Origin: Pseudomonas sp. GOM7
Lineage (GTDB): Bacteria > Pseudomonadota > Gammaproteobacteria > Pseudomonadales > Pseudomonadaceae
Assembly: GCF_026723825.1 (NCBI RefSeq)
Contig: NZ_CP113519.1
Location: 3,658,001 to 3,722,000 of the forward strand
DNA: 64,000 bases
Direction: 5' to 3'
The notes under the pieces: model-generated
Databases searched by the model: none
Told to the model about the DNA's origin: nothing
Seen by the model: the letters and a program-made list of their open reading frames with translations, nothing else
Made by a program: the position numbers and the translations under genes
Part shown: positions 19,155 through 27,069 of the stretch, one piece after another
How positions within the stretch are numbered: the first letter of the stretch is position 1
Layout: each line of letters starts with the position of its first letter

Positions 19155-19964
19155 GTGAGCCGGCGCAGCAACGCCAGTGACTGGGTGCGGCACAGCAACC
19201 TGCCAGGCAGGATAGAGCGTATCGAGGCCTACTTCAGCGGCCACGGCTACGATCCGCACCGACATGACACCTACGCCATAGGCCGCACCCTCTCCGGCGT
19301 GCAGAGCTTTCGCTACTGCCGCTCGATGCGCCACAGCCTGCCCGGCAGCACACTGGTGCTGCACCCCGATGAATTGCATGACGGCATGGCCGGCACCGAC
19401 GCAGGCTTTCGCTATCGCATGCTGTACATCGATCCGGCATTGATTCAGCAGGTGCTCGGCGGCAAACCATTGCCTTTCGTCGAGGGCGGCATCAGCGATG
19501 ACATACGCCTGCGCCAGGCCACGGAAGCCTTCATGCAAGCGATGGAGCACAGGCTCGACCCACTGGAAGAAGACGACGCCATCTACGACCTGGCCCAGGC
19601 GCTGCAGGCCGTGGCCAACTGGCGGCGTGGACGCCGGACGCCGGACTACCACGCCGCCAGCCGTGCTCGCGACTACATCCACGCGCACCTCGACAGCACC
19701 ATTTCGCTGGATGATCTGGAGCATGCCTGTGGCCAGGAGCGCTGGAGCCTGTCGCGAGACTTTCGTGCGCTGTTCGGGACCAGTCCCTATCGCTATGTGA
19801 CCCTGCGTCGCCTCGACCACTGCCGAACGCTCATGCGCTCTGGAGTGAGCCTGGCCGATGCCGCCCTGATTGCCGGCTTCTTCGACCAGAGCCATATGAC
19901 GCGCCACTTCATGCGCAGCTTCGGCCTACCTCCGGCACGCTGGCTAGCCATGCTGAAGCGGTAG
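19155..19964 (+). CDS. AraC family transcriptional regulator
   Basis: A 269-residue regulator. The N-terminal cupin-like ligand domain (HRHDTYAIGRTLSGVQSF, PDELHDG) is followed by two C-terminal helix-turn-helix motifs (SLDDLEHACGQERWSLSRDF and SLADAALIAGFFDQSHMTRH). The start is uncertain; the GTG at 19155 is the first plausible codon after the gspD stop and a GTG at 19185 is possible. The cupin gene 64 bases downstream is its likely target or partner. Confidence 0.85.
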   Translation: MSRRSNASDWVRHSNLPGRIERIEAYFSGHGYDPHRHDTYAIGRTLSGVQSFRYCRSMRHSLPGSTLVLHPDELHDGMAGTDAGFRYRMLYIDPALIQQVLGGKPLPFVEGGISDDIRLRQATEAFMQAMEHRLDPLEEDDAIYDLAQALQAVANWRRGRRTPDYHAASRARDYIHAHLDSTISLDDLEHACGQERWSLSRDFRALFGTSPYRYVTLRRLDHCRTLMRSGVSLADAALIAGFFDQSHMTRHFMRSFGLPPARWLAMLKR

Positions 19965-20028
19965 GATCGTACAAGACGCCGCCATCGCACCTCGTTAGTC
20001 TGAAGAAAACCACAACGAGGATCCCCCG

Positions 20029-20415
20029 ATGTCTCACCCCGTCGATAACCGTGCTACTGGCGCGATCAACCTTCAGCAGAAGCTCTCACTCATCCGCGAA
20101 CACTGGTCGCCTCGGGTGGTAGCGGAAATGAACGACTACCAGTTCAAGGTGGTGCGCGTCGAAGGCGACTTCGTCTGGCATTCCCATGCCGACACCGACG
20201 AAGCCTTTCTGGTGCTCGAAGGACAACTACGTATCGATTTTCGCGACGGCCATGTCGTTCTGCAGGCTGGCGAACTCTACGTGGTGCCCAAGGGAGTCGA
20301 GCACAAACCTTATGCGGCCGAGGAAGTGAAGATGATGCTCATCGAACCCCGTGGGGTTCTGAATACGGGCAACGAAGGCGGCGAACTTACGGCGGAAAAT
20401 GACCGTTGGATCTGA
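20029..20415 (+). CDS. Small cupin-domain protein
   Basis: A 128-residue single-domain cupin. Motif 1 has the pattern HSHADTDEAFLVLEG with two His and a Glu as metal ligands; motif 2 contains GELYVVPKGVEHKP. Such small proteins act as sugar-phosphate isomerases, dioxygenases or sensors; the reaction is unknown here. It follows the AraC-type gene closely, so the two may act on one metabolite. Confidence 0.8.
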   Translation: MSHPVDNRATGAINLQQKLSLIREHWSPRVVAEMNDYQFKVVRVEGDFVWHSHADTDEAFLVLEGQLRIDFRDGHVVLQAGELYVVPKGVEHKPYAAEEVKMMLIEPRGVLNTGNEGGELTAENDRWI

Positions 20416-20524
20416 ACGAGCCGCCCTGGGCCATCCCTGCTGCATTCCGCACTGTGCCCAAACGGCCAGATAGCCACTCCATTCCGGGCGCCTTACGGCG
20501 CCCTGCTCTCATCCGGCCCGACGC

Positions 20525-20836
20525 TCAGGGCCGCACTGCGTAGCGATTCTCCTGAGCGACTTGCGCCAGCCCCCGCTCGACCCTTTCCAAGCCTTCGCTG
20601 GCCTGGCTGGCGCCGAGTGCCTGAGCGTGCAGAAACCAGCTATGGGCATACTCCAGGGCCACGATGCGCTGCGTATTGTCACTGGCCTGGGCCAGGTAGC
20701 AGTTGCCTGCAGCGAGCGCAATCTGTGCCGTGATCGAGCCGGGCTCCAGCTCATTGGTGAGGCAGGTTTGCAAAGGGGCGGCATGGGCCGTCGTTACAAC
20801 GATGAAGGCCGTTACGGCCAGAAAATGCTTGATCAT
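20525..20836 (-). CDS. Small secreted protein with a Sel1-like helical stretch (103 aa)
   Basis: The signal peptide (MIKHFLAVTAFIVVTTAHAA) is followed by about 83 residues with two Cys and helical segments resembling a Sel1/TPR-like hairpin (ALEYAHSWFLHAQALGASQA). GAGG lies about 8 bases before the ATG. A periplasmic location is predicted; the function is unknown. It is divergent from the HxlR-type regulator gene. Confidence 0.65.
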   Translation of the reverse strand: MIKHFLAVTAFIVVTTAHAAPLQTCLTNELEPGSITAQIALAAGNCYLAQASDNTQRIVALEYAHSWFLHAQALGASQASEGLERVERGLAQVAQENRYAVRP

Positions 20837-20841
20837 GAGCG

Positions 20842-20917
20842 GAACCTCGGTCGGACTGGATTTAAAGGTTCTATAAAAGAACCATGCAAGCCAGACATTA
20901 GGTGCTATCATGGAACC
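20842..20917. promoter_or_regulatory. GGTTC/GAACC box cluster, candidate HxlR operator
   Basis: The pentamer GAACC or its complement occurs at 20842, 20867, 20879 and 20913. The middle two form the dyad GGTTC-tataaaa-GAACC. They lie between the secreted-protein gene and the divergent HxlR-type gene, where an autoregulatory site is expected. Confidence 0.4.
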
Positions 20918-20974
20918 TGTCAACCGCTTTCTCGCCAGGCACTGAAAAGGCCTGCATACCCGGAGACCTTCACA

Positions 20975-21478
20975 GTGGAACGAGTCACCTTCGAGGATCG
21001 CAATTGCTCTATCGCCCGCTCGGTGGACGTGCTGGGCGACTGGTGGAATCTGATGATCGTGCGCGAGCTGTTCTGGGGGACGAACAAGTTCGATGACTTC
21101 CAGCGCAACCTGGATATCTCCAAAGGCATCCTGTCCAAGCGCCTCAAGTCGCTGCAGGAGTACGGCATCGTCGTGAAGAACGCCGTCGGTGCCGGCACCG
21201 AATACGCCTTGACCGACAAGGGCCGGGCCCTGCACGTCATCATCATTGCCATGCTGCAGTGGGGCGATGAGTGGAACCCGCTGCCCGAAGGATCGCCGGT
21301 GCTTCTCGTCAATCGCCGCACGGGGGCACCACTCGCTCCCGTGCAACTGCGTGATGTCGACGACCGGCCGGTCGGCCTGAAGGATCTCGGGCTGCTGCCC
21401 GGGCCAGGTGCGGACGCGACGACCCGCGCGCGCCTGGATCAGCTACGCCAAGCTTCGCCAGCCAAGGCAGACACTTGA
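20975..21478 (+). CDS. HxlR family winged-helix regulator
   Basis: A 167-residue regulator with the HxlR core: NCSIARSVDVLGDWWNLMIV, then RELFWGTNKFDDFQRNL, ISKGILSKRLKSLQEYGIV and the wing YALTDKGRAL. It starts at a GTG with GGAG 9 bases upstream. The Cys in the opening CSI motif is the redox-reactive residue in several HxlR proteins such as HypR and YodB. The C-terminal 60 residues are an extension seen in proteobacterial members. Confidence 0.85.
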   Translation: MERVTFEDRNCSIARSVDVLGDWWNLMIVRELFWGTNKFDDFQRNLDISKGILSKRLKSLQEYGIVVKNAVGAGTEYALTDKGRALHVIIIAMLQWGDEWNPLPEGSPVLLVNRRTGAPLAPVQLRDVDDRPVGLKDLGLLPGPGADATTRARLDQLRQASPAKADT

Positions 21479-21482
21479 AACA

Positions 21483-22247
21483 CTAGGGCGCTGCATGATC
21501 GCTACCCTGCGCCGGCAGATAGCGCTGCACGATGCGCTCCAGCTCGCCCGAGCGGCGCAGTTGGTTCAGCGCGTCGGCCCAGGCAGCGACCAGGGCGTCG
21601 TCGCTGTCGTGGCTGAAGGCGATGTACAGGGGGGCGCGAAACAGTTCGAGGGGGATGCGCCGCAGCGTACCGGGCGCGATGCCCAGCTCTCGGCTGTAGT
21701 AAGCCACCCCGGCAGGGGTGTCGCCGATGATGATATCGGTGCGTCCGGCCAGCAACATGAGATAGAGCTGCATGCTGCTCGTGGCGCTCTTGTCCAGATT
21801 GCGAAACCCCAGCTCCTGCAGCAGTGCAGGCACCAAGCCGGCGTGCCGGGTGCTGATTCGCGGGGCATGCATCAATTGCTCCAGGGAGTTGATCGGCTGC
21901 GCGGTAGCGGCCAGTTGGTAAGGGTAGATGGACTCCTCCACGATGGGGCCCACCCATTTGTAGAGTTCCTCGCGCTCGGGCGTGCGGAACAGGGAATACA
22001 TAATGGTGCGTGGCCGGTTACGCAGGGTGAGCGTGGCACGCATGGAGGGCATTAGCTGAATCTCGAAATCATCCCCGGTCAGCGCCATGATGGCACGCAC
22101 GATATCCGTGGAAATACCGGTGAGCCGGCCGTTCTCCTGATAGTTGTAGGGTGCCCACTCATCCATGACGACCCGATAGGGCTCGGCAGCGAAAGCGGAG
22201 CCGAGAGCTAGGTAGAGCAACGCTGTGGTGATGATCCTGTGCTTCAC
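21483..22247 (-). CDS. Periplasmic solute-binding protein (SBP_bac_3-like)
   Basis: A 254-residue protein with signal peptide (MKHRIITTALLYLALGSAFAA) and a two-lobe amino-acid-type binding fold: WAPYNYQENGRLTGISTDIV, then IIIGDTPAGVAYYS. No ABC permease or ATPase gene is nearby, so it may work as a periplasmic sensor or with remote partners. Orphan members of this family are common in Pseudomonas. The stop lies 4 bases from the convergent HxlR-type gene. Confidence 0.82.
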   Translation of the reverse strand: MKHRIITTALLYLALGSAFAAEPYRVVMDEWAPYNYQENGRLTGISTDIVRAIMALTGDDFEIQLMPSMRATLTLRNRPRTIMYSLFRTPEREELYKWVGPIVEESIYPYQLAATAQPINSLEQLMHAPRISTRHAGLVPALLQELGFRNLDKSATSSMQLYLMLLAGRTDIIIGDTPAGVAYYSRELGIAPGTLRRIPLELFRAPLYIAFSHDSDDALVAAWADALNQLRRSGELERIVQRYLPAQGSDHAAP

Positions 22248-22430
22248 ATGGTCAGCCTGGAGCCTTGAGGAGGGCGAAGAGCTCGACTAAGCATAGCCGT
22301 TGCTTGGCCACCAGCCTGACCCAATGCAGCGAATCTGCCAAGGGATCAAGGCTCTGGCCTGGGTTTCGTGCGCGCTGCCGCAAAAGACAGTAGCCTGGCG
22401 CGCTCGCCCGCATCGTCATAGAGGCCAACC

Positions 22431-23273
22431 TTGGACACTCCGGTATTTCTCGCCGTCATCGCCGCAGCCGCCCTGCATGCCGGCTGGAACGCCCTGCTCA
22501 AGATCGGCCTGGATCGTTTCCTCACGGCTACCCTGATCCAGATCGGTGCCGGCCTGGTGGCACTCTGCGCCCTGCCATGGGTAGCAGTGCCACAGGGCTC
22601 GGCCTGGTTCTGGATCGGGCTTTCGGCGCTGCTGCACATCGGCTACAACGTCTTTCTTGCCCGCGCCTACCAGTATGGCGACCTCGGCCAGGTCTACCCT
22701 ATCGCACGCGGCAGCTCGCCCTTGATGGTCGCCCTGCTCTCGCTGCTGTTGCTGCATGACGACCTCAGCCCCTGGCAACTGTGCGGTTTGCTGATACTGG
22801 TGATGGGCATCTGGCTGATGGCGTTGCGCGGCGGGCAACACAAGGCGCCACAAGCGGCGATGCTGTTCTGCACCCTGATGACGGCACTGTTCATCGCCGG
22901 TTACACCCTGAGCGACGCCATGGGCGCCCGCGCCAATGGCGATGCGCTGAGCTATTCGCTGTGGCTGTTCGCCGTCAACGGCGTGGTAATGGCGCTGGTG
23001 TTGGCCATCAGCCGCGGGCCGCGTGCCTTTCTGCAACTGGGACCACACTGGCGCGGCGGGTTGGCCGGTGGGGCGATGTCGATGACGGCCTACAGCATCG
23101 TCATCTGGGCCATGACCCAGGCGCCGGTGGCACTGGTCTCCGCCTTGCGCGAAACCAGCGTACTGTTCGCCGTGCTGCTGGGGGTGGTGCTGCTCAAGGA
23201 AACCCTACGCCCCATTCGCCTGCTGGCCTGCGCGGTGATCATCGTTGGGGTGGTGGTGATGAAACTGGCGTAA
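22431..23273 (+). CDS. EamA/DMT family transporter
   Basis: A 280-residue inner-membrane protein with ten predicted helices in two EamA halves (VIAAAALHAGWNALLKIGL, QYGDLGQVYPIARGSSPL). It starts at a TTG with GAGG 6 bases upstream; no ATG suits. It probably exports a small metabolite; the substrate is unknown. It is unrelated in detail to the DMT protein at 4870-5853. Confidence 0.85.
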   Translation: MDTPVFLAVIAAAALHAGWNALLKIGLDRFLTATLIQIGAGLVALCALPWVAVPQGSAWFWIGLSALLHIGYNVFLARAYQYGDLGQVYPIARGSSPLMVALLSLLLLHDDLSPWQLCGLLILVMGIWLMALRGGQHKAPQAAMLFCTLMTALFIAGYTLSDAMGARANGDALSYSLWLFAVNGVVMALVLAISRGPRAFLQLGPHWRGGLAGGAMSMTAYSIVIWAMTQAPVALVSALRETSVLFAVLLGVVLLKETLRPIRLLACAVIIVGVVVMKLA

Positions 23274-23607
23274 GGCCGCCGCCTTCCCCGGATTACATCC
23301 AGGCTACGGACAGGCAGGGGCAATCACCCGGTCAGGCGGCGATTCGTTGCATCGGGTCGGCCTGATTCGGCATTCGGTTCGGGAACCCAACACCTAGTTT
23401 GCCGTTCTGTTGATCAATGGGTGCTGAGCCATCGCGCGTTTTTCCGTCATCTGTCTTGTGTATGCTGGCCAGGCTGAACGCACGGACGCGAGCATTTTTG
23501 GTGACTTGCCAAAATCGTTCCCGACGATTTTTTGCCCGTCTGCCGTGGCTTGCGGCACACTAGCGCCCTTCCCGAGCATGCGCTCGTTTAATCGTTCAAG
23601 AGCCCGT
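23274..23607. other. Gene-free leader of plsB with a half repeat
   Basis: No gene is visible in these 334 bases. 23286-23309 is a degenerate half copy of the family-A palindromic repeat (CCCCGGATTACATCCAGGCTAC). The plsB promoter must lie downstream of it; TATGCT at 23461 is a possible -10 but has no convincing -35. Confidence 0.4.
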
Positions 23608-26091
23608 ATGACCCGTTCCCCCTTCCGCCGCATGGCCTTCAGCGCGTTGCGCCGCCTGCTGTACCTCTGGGTACGCTCGGAAACCATCAACCAGTCCGCC
23701 TTCACCCTCAAGCTCGACCGCAGCAAGCCGGTGTTCTACGTGCTGCAGCAGCCCTCGGTGAGCGACCTGGCGGTGCTCGATCGCGAATGCACCAAGGCTG
23801 GCCTGCCACGCCCGGTGCTGCCGCTGGCGGTGGGGGAACACATCGAGCCGGCGGCCTTCTTCTACCTGACCCCGGAGCCGGACTGGTTCGGCCGCCAGGA
23901 CAAGCGCGGCATCTCGCCGACCCTGGCACGGGTGGTCGCCGCCCTCGCCCGACATGACGTGGATGACGCGCAGATCGTGCCGGTCAGTGTGTTCTGGGGG
24001 CAGTCGCCGGATCGCGAAACCAGCGCCTGGAAGCTGCTGTTCGCCGATAGCTGGGCCGTCACCGGGCGCCTGCGCCGCCTGGTGAGCATTCTGATTCTCG
24101 GGCGCAAGACCCGCGTGCAGTTCTCCAGCCCCATCCACCTGCGTGAACTGGTCGAGCAGGACAAGGGCCACGAGCGCACCCTGCGCATGGTGCACCGCAT
24201 CCTGCGCGTGCACTTTCGCAACCAGAAGGCCGCGGTAATCGGCCCGGACGTGTCGCACCGGCGCAACCTAGTCAAAGGCCTGGTGCACGACCCGATGGTG
24301 CGCCAGGCGATTGCCGAGGAAGCCGAACGCGAGAAGATCAGCCTGGAGAAGGCCGAAGCCCAGGCACTGCGCTATGGCAACGAGATCGCCTCGGACTACA
24401 CCTACACGGTAATCCGCTTCCTTGAACTGGTGCTTTCCTGGTTCTGGAACAAGATCTACGACGGCATCAAGGTGCACAACGTCGAAGGCGTGCGTGACAT
24501 CGCCCAGGGCCACGAAGTGATCTACGTGCCCTGCCATCGCAGCCACATCGACTACCTGCTGCTGTCCTACCTGCTGTTCCGCAACGGCCTGACGCCACCG
24601 CACATCGCCGCCGGCATCAACCTCAACATGCCGGTGATCGGTGGCCTGCTGCGCCGTGGCGGTGCCTTCTTCATGCGCCGCACCTTCAAGGGCAACCCGC
24701 TGTATACGGCGGTGTTCAACGAATACCTGCACACCCTGTTCAGCAAGGGCTTCCCGGTGGAGTACTTCGTCGAGGGTGGCCGCTCGCGCACCGGGCGCAT
24801 GCTGCAGCCGAAGACCGGCATGCTGGCCATCACCCTGCGCAGCTTCCTGCGCAGCCACCGCCTGCCCATCGTCTTCGTGCCGGTGTACATCGGCTACGAG
24901 CGCGTGCTGGAAGGCCGTACCTACCTGGGCGAGCTGCGCGGCGCGAGCAAGAAGAAGGAGTCGATCTTCGACCTGTTCAAGGTGCTCGGCGCGCTCAAGC
25001 AGCGCTTCGGCCAGGTCTCGGTGAACTTCGGCGAGCCGATCAAGCTGGCCGAGTTCCTCGACCAGCAGCAGCCCGGTTGGCGCCAGCAGGAGCTGGGCCC
25101 GCAGTATCGCCCAGCCTGGCTCAACGACACCACCAACCGTCTGGGTGAGCGCGTGGCGCGTCACCTCAACGAAGCGGCGTCGATCAACCCGGTCAACCTG
25201 GTGGCCTTGGCCCTGCTGTCCACCAGCAAGCTGGCCCTGGACGACCGCGCCCTGGCCCGTGTGCTCGACCTGTACCTGGCGCTGCTGCGTGCCGTGCCCT
25301 ACTCGCCGCACACCACCCTGCCTGAGGATGACGGCGCGGCGCTGATCGAGCACGTCAAGGACATGGACCTGCTGGCCGAGCAGAAGGACGCGCTGGGCAA
25401 GATTCTCTATCTGGACGAGCAGAATGCCGTCCTGATGACCTACTACCGCAACAACGTGCTGCATATCTTCGCCCTGCCGGCGCTGCTGGCCAGTTTCTTC
25501 CAGAGCAGCGCACGGATCAGCCGCGAACAGATCCTGCGCTACGCCGGCGCGTTGTACCCCTATCTGCAGTCCGAGTTGTTCATCCGTTGGGAGCAGAGCG
25601 AGCTGGAAGGCGTGATCGACCAGTGGCTGGCGGCCTTCGTCGAACAGGGTCTGCTCAAGGTCGAGGGCGACGTGTACGTGCGCCCGGCGCCCAGCTCGCG
25701 CCAGTTCGTGCTGCTGACCCTGCTGTCGCGTTCGGTGGCGCAGACCCTGCAGCGCTTCTACATGGCCATCGCCCTGCTGCTCAACGCCGGGCAGAACGCG
25801 ATCAGCGCCGAAGAGCTGGAAGACCTGTGTACGGTCATGGCTCAGCGCCTGTCCATTCTGCATGGCCTGAACGCGCCGGAGTTCTTCGACAAGAGCCTGT
25901 TCCGCCACTTCATCCAGAGCCTGCTGGATCAGGGCGTGCTGCGTCAGGACGAAGCCGGCAAGCTCAGCCATCATCCGCTGCTCAGCGAACTGGCCGAAGG
26001 CGCCGCCAAACGCGTGTTGCCGGCGGAGATTCGCCTGTCGATCCGCCAGGTGGCGCTGGATCGCAACGAGGACGAGCCGACACCACCGTAA
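23608..26091 (+). CDS. plsB: Glycerol-3-phosphate acyltransferase PlsB
   Basis: An 827-residue inner-membrane enzyme that acylates sn-glycerol-3-phosphate, the first step of phospholipid synthesis. The acyltransferase motif HX4D is H310-RSHI-D315 in CHRSHIDYLLLSY, followed by the GGAFFMRRTFKGN and VEGGRSRTGRM blocks. The length fits the gammaproteobacterial enzyme (about 800-830). The frame is open upstream to 23458, but MTRSPFRRMAF at 23608 matches the family start. Confidence 0.95.
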   Translation: MTRSPFRRMAFSALRRLLYLWVRSETINQSAFTLKLDRSKPVFYVLQQPSVSDLAVLDRECTKAGLPRPVLPLAVGEHIEPAAFFYLTPEPDWFGRQDKRGISPTLARVVAALARHDVDDAQIVPVSVFWGQSPDRETSAWKLLFADSWAVTGRLRRLVSILILGRKTRVQFSSPIHLRELVEQDKGHERTLRMVHRILRVHFRNQKAAVIGPDVSHRRNLVKGLVHDPMVRQAIAEEAEREKISLEKAEAQALRYGNEIASDYTYTVIRFLELVLSWFWNKIYDGIKVHNVEGVRDIAQGHEVIYVPCHRSHIDYLLLSYLLFRNGLTPPHIAAGINLNMPVIGGLLRRGGAFFMRRTFKGNPLYTAVFNEYLHTLFSKGFPVEYFVEGGRSRTGRMLQPKTGMLAITLRSFLRSHRLPIVFVPVYIGYERVLEGRTYLGELRGASKKKESIFDLFKVLGALKQRFGQVSVNFGEPIKLAEFLDQQQPGWRQQELGPQYRPAWLNDTTNRLGERVARHLNEAASINPVNLVALALLSTSKLALDDRALARVLDLYLALLRAVPYSPHTTLPEDDGAALIEHVKDMDLLAEQKDALGKILYLDEQNAVLMTYYRNNVLHIFALPALLASFFQSSARISREQILRYAGALYPYLQSELFIRWEQSELEGVIDQWLAAFVEQGLLKVEGDVYVRPAPSSRQFVLLTLLSRSVAQTLQRFYMAIALLLNAGQNAISAEELEDLCTVMAQRLSILHGLNAPEFFDKSLFRHFIQSLLDQGVLRQDEAGKLSHHPLLSELAEGAAKRVLPAEIRLSIRQVALDRNEDEPTPP

Positions 26092-26093
26092 TG

Positions 26094-26204
26094 TGTGTAG
26101 GGTGTGCTGTGCGCACCTTCAAATCACCGTAGCCCCGGTGCGCACGGCGCACCTTACCGAACTACTGGCCAAGGTGCGCGCAGCGCACCCTACGGAACGA
26201 ACCC
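26094..26204. repeat. Family-B palindromic repeat (GTAGGGTGCGC type)
   Basis: Three diverged arms of the GTAGGGTGCGCCGTGCGCACC element occur head to head directly after plsB. The same element recurs at 35577, 35763 and 56050. It can form a long hairpin and may stabilise or terminate the plsB mRNA. Confidence 0.75.
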
Positions 26205-26258
26205 CTGCCATGTTTGGCGGTCAGCCATTAAGCCACTCCCGGCAGGAGGCCATTGCCC

Positions 26259-26972
26259 ATGATCGACTCACTGATGCTCAGCGCGGCGCGTATCACCACC
26301 CTGGCGGGTGGGCAGGTCCTGACCAACGCCAGTGGCTTCTTCTTCCAGCGCGATGGCCGCCTGTACCTGGTGACCAGTCGCCATGTCGTGCTCGATGAGC
26401 CTAGCGGCCACCACCCGGACAGCCTGTGCATCGAGTTGCATACCGATGCCGACAACCTGGCCAGCACCGCCGATTTCGGCATCCCCCTGTACAACGGCGA
26501 TCAGCGCCAATGGCGCCAGGCCATCGATAGCGCCGGGGAGATCGATGTGGCGGTGATTGAGCTGCAGCAACCCGCCCTGCCGCCGGGCAGCCTGTACCAG
26601 GCCTTCACCCCGCAGCATCTGTTGCAGGCCGATGAGTCCGTGGAGATTGGCTCGACGCTGCTGGTGGTGGGCTTCCCCCTGGGTTTCCAGGACACTCTGC
26701 ACCGCATGCCGGTGGCGCGCCACGCCGGGTTGGCCTCATCGTTCGGCCTGCGCTTTCATGGCCTTGGCTACTTCCTCACCGATGGCCGCACCCATCGTGG
26801 CCTCAGCGGCGCCCCGGTGGTCAAGCGCGCCAGCGTCGATGGCGAACTGCCCTGGCATCTGCTGGGTATCCACTCCACCCGCCTGCTGGGCAATCGTGAC
26901 GAGGAACAAGACGAAGCCCTGGGCCTGAACTGCACCTGGTACGCCGATATTCTGATGACCCTGACCGAGTGA
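26259..26972 (+). CDS. Trypsin-like serine protease domain protein
   Basis: A 237-residue protein with a chymotrypsin-fold triad: His42 (SRHVV), Asp96 (EIDVAVIEL) and Ser183 (GLSGAPVV). There is no signal peptide and no PDZ domain, unlike DegP/DegS, so it is probably cytoplasmic. GGAGG lies 9 bases before the ATG at 26259; a TTG 6 bases earlier is too close to it. The target is unknown. It stands alone between plsB and mqo. Confidence 0.78.
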   Translation: MIDSLMLSAARITTLAGGQVLTNASGFFFQRDGRLYLVTSRHVVLDEPSGHHPDSLCIELHTDADNLASTADFGIPLYNGDQRQWRQAIDSAGEIDVAVIELQQPALPPGSLYQAFTPQHLLQADESVEIGSTLLVVGFPLGFQDTLHRMPVARHAGLASSFGLRFHGLGYFLTDGRTHRGLSGAPVVKRASVDGELPWHLLGIHSTRLLGNRDEEQDEALGLNCTWYADILMTLTE

Positions 26973-27012
26973 ATGCCTGGGGCGATCCCCCGTCCTGGCC
27001 CGGATGCGGCGC

Positions 27013-27049
27013 CCAAAAAACCCGCCATGCGCATAACGCAGGGCGGGTT
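27013..27049 (-). terminator. Rho-independent terminator of mqo
   Basis: On the minus strand the stem AACCCGCC/GGCGGGTT (27019-27026 with 27042-27049), extended by TGCG/CGCA inside, is followed by a run of six T. It lies 20 bases beyond the mqo stop. Confidence 0.8.
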
Positions 27050-27069
27050 CTTGCAAAGCACTTTATGCC

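Noticed and set aside
16589..19198. An 869-codon open frame on the minus strand
   Set aside because: It is antisense to gspC-gspD, which have clear motifs. The frame has no ribosome site and an atypical composition.
23405..23425. Possible Anr/Fnr box near TTGATCAA before plsB
   Set aside because: The half sites are adjacent without the 4-base spacer of TTGAT-N4-ATCAA, and plsB is not an expected target.
24268..25974. A 568-codon open frame antisense to plsB
   Set aside because: PlsB motifs are unambiguous on the plus strand; this frame is a GC shadow.
26238..26258. TTG at 26253 as start of the trypsin-like protease
   Set aside because: GGAGG ends only 3 bases before it; the ATG at 26259 has normal spacing.
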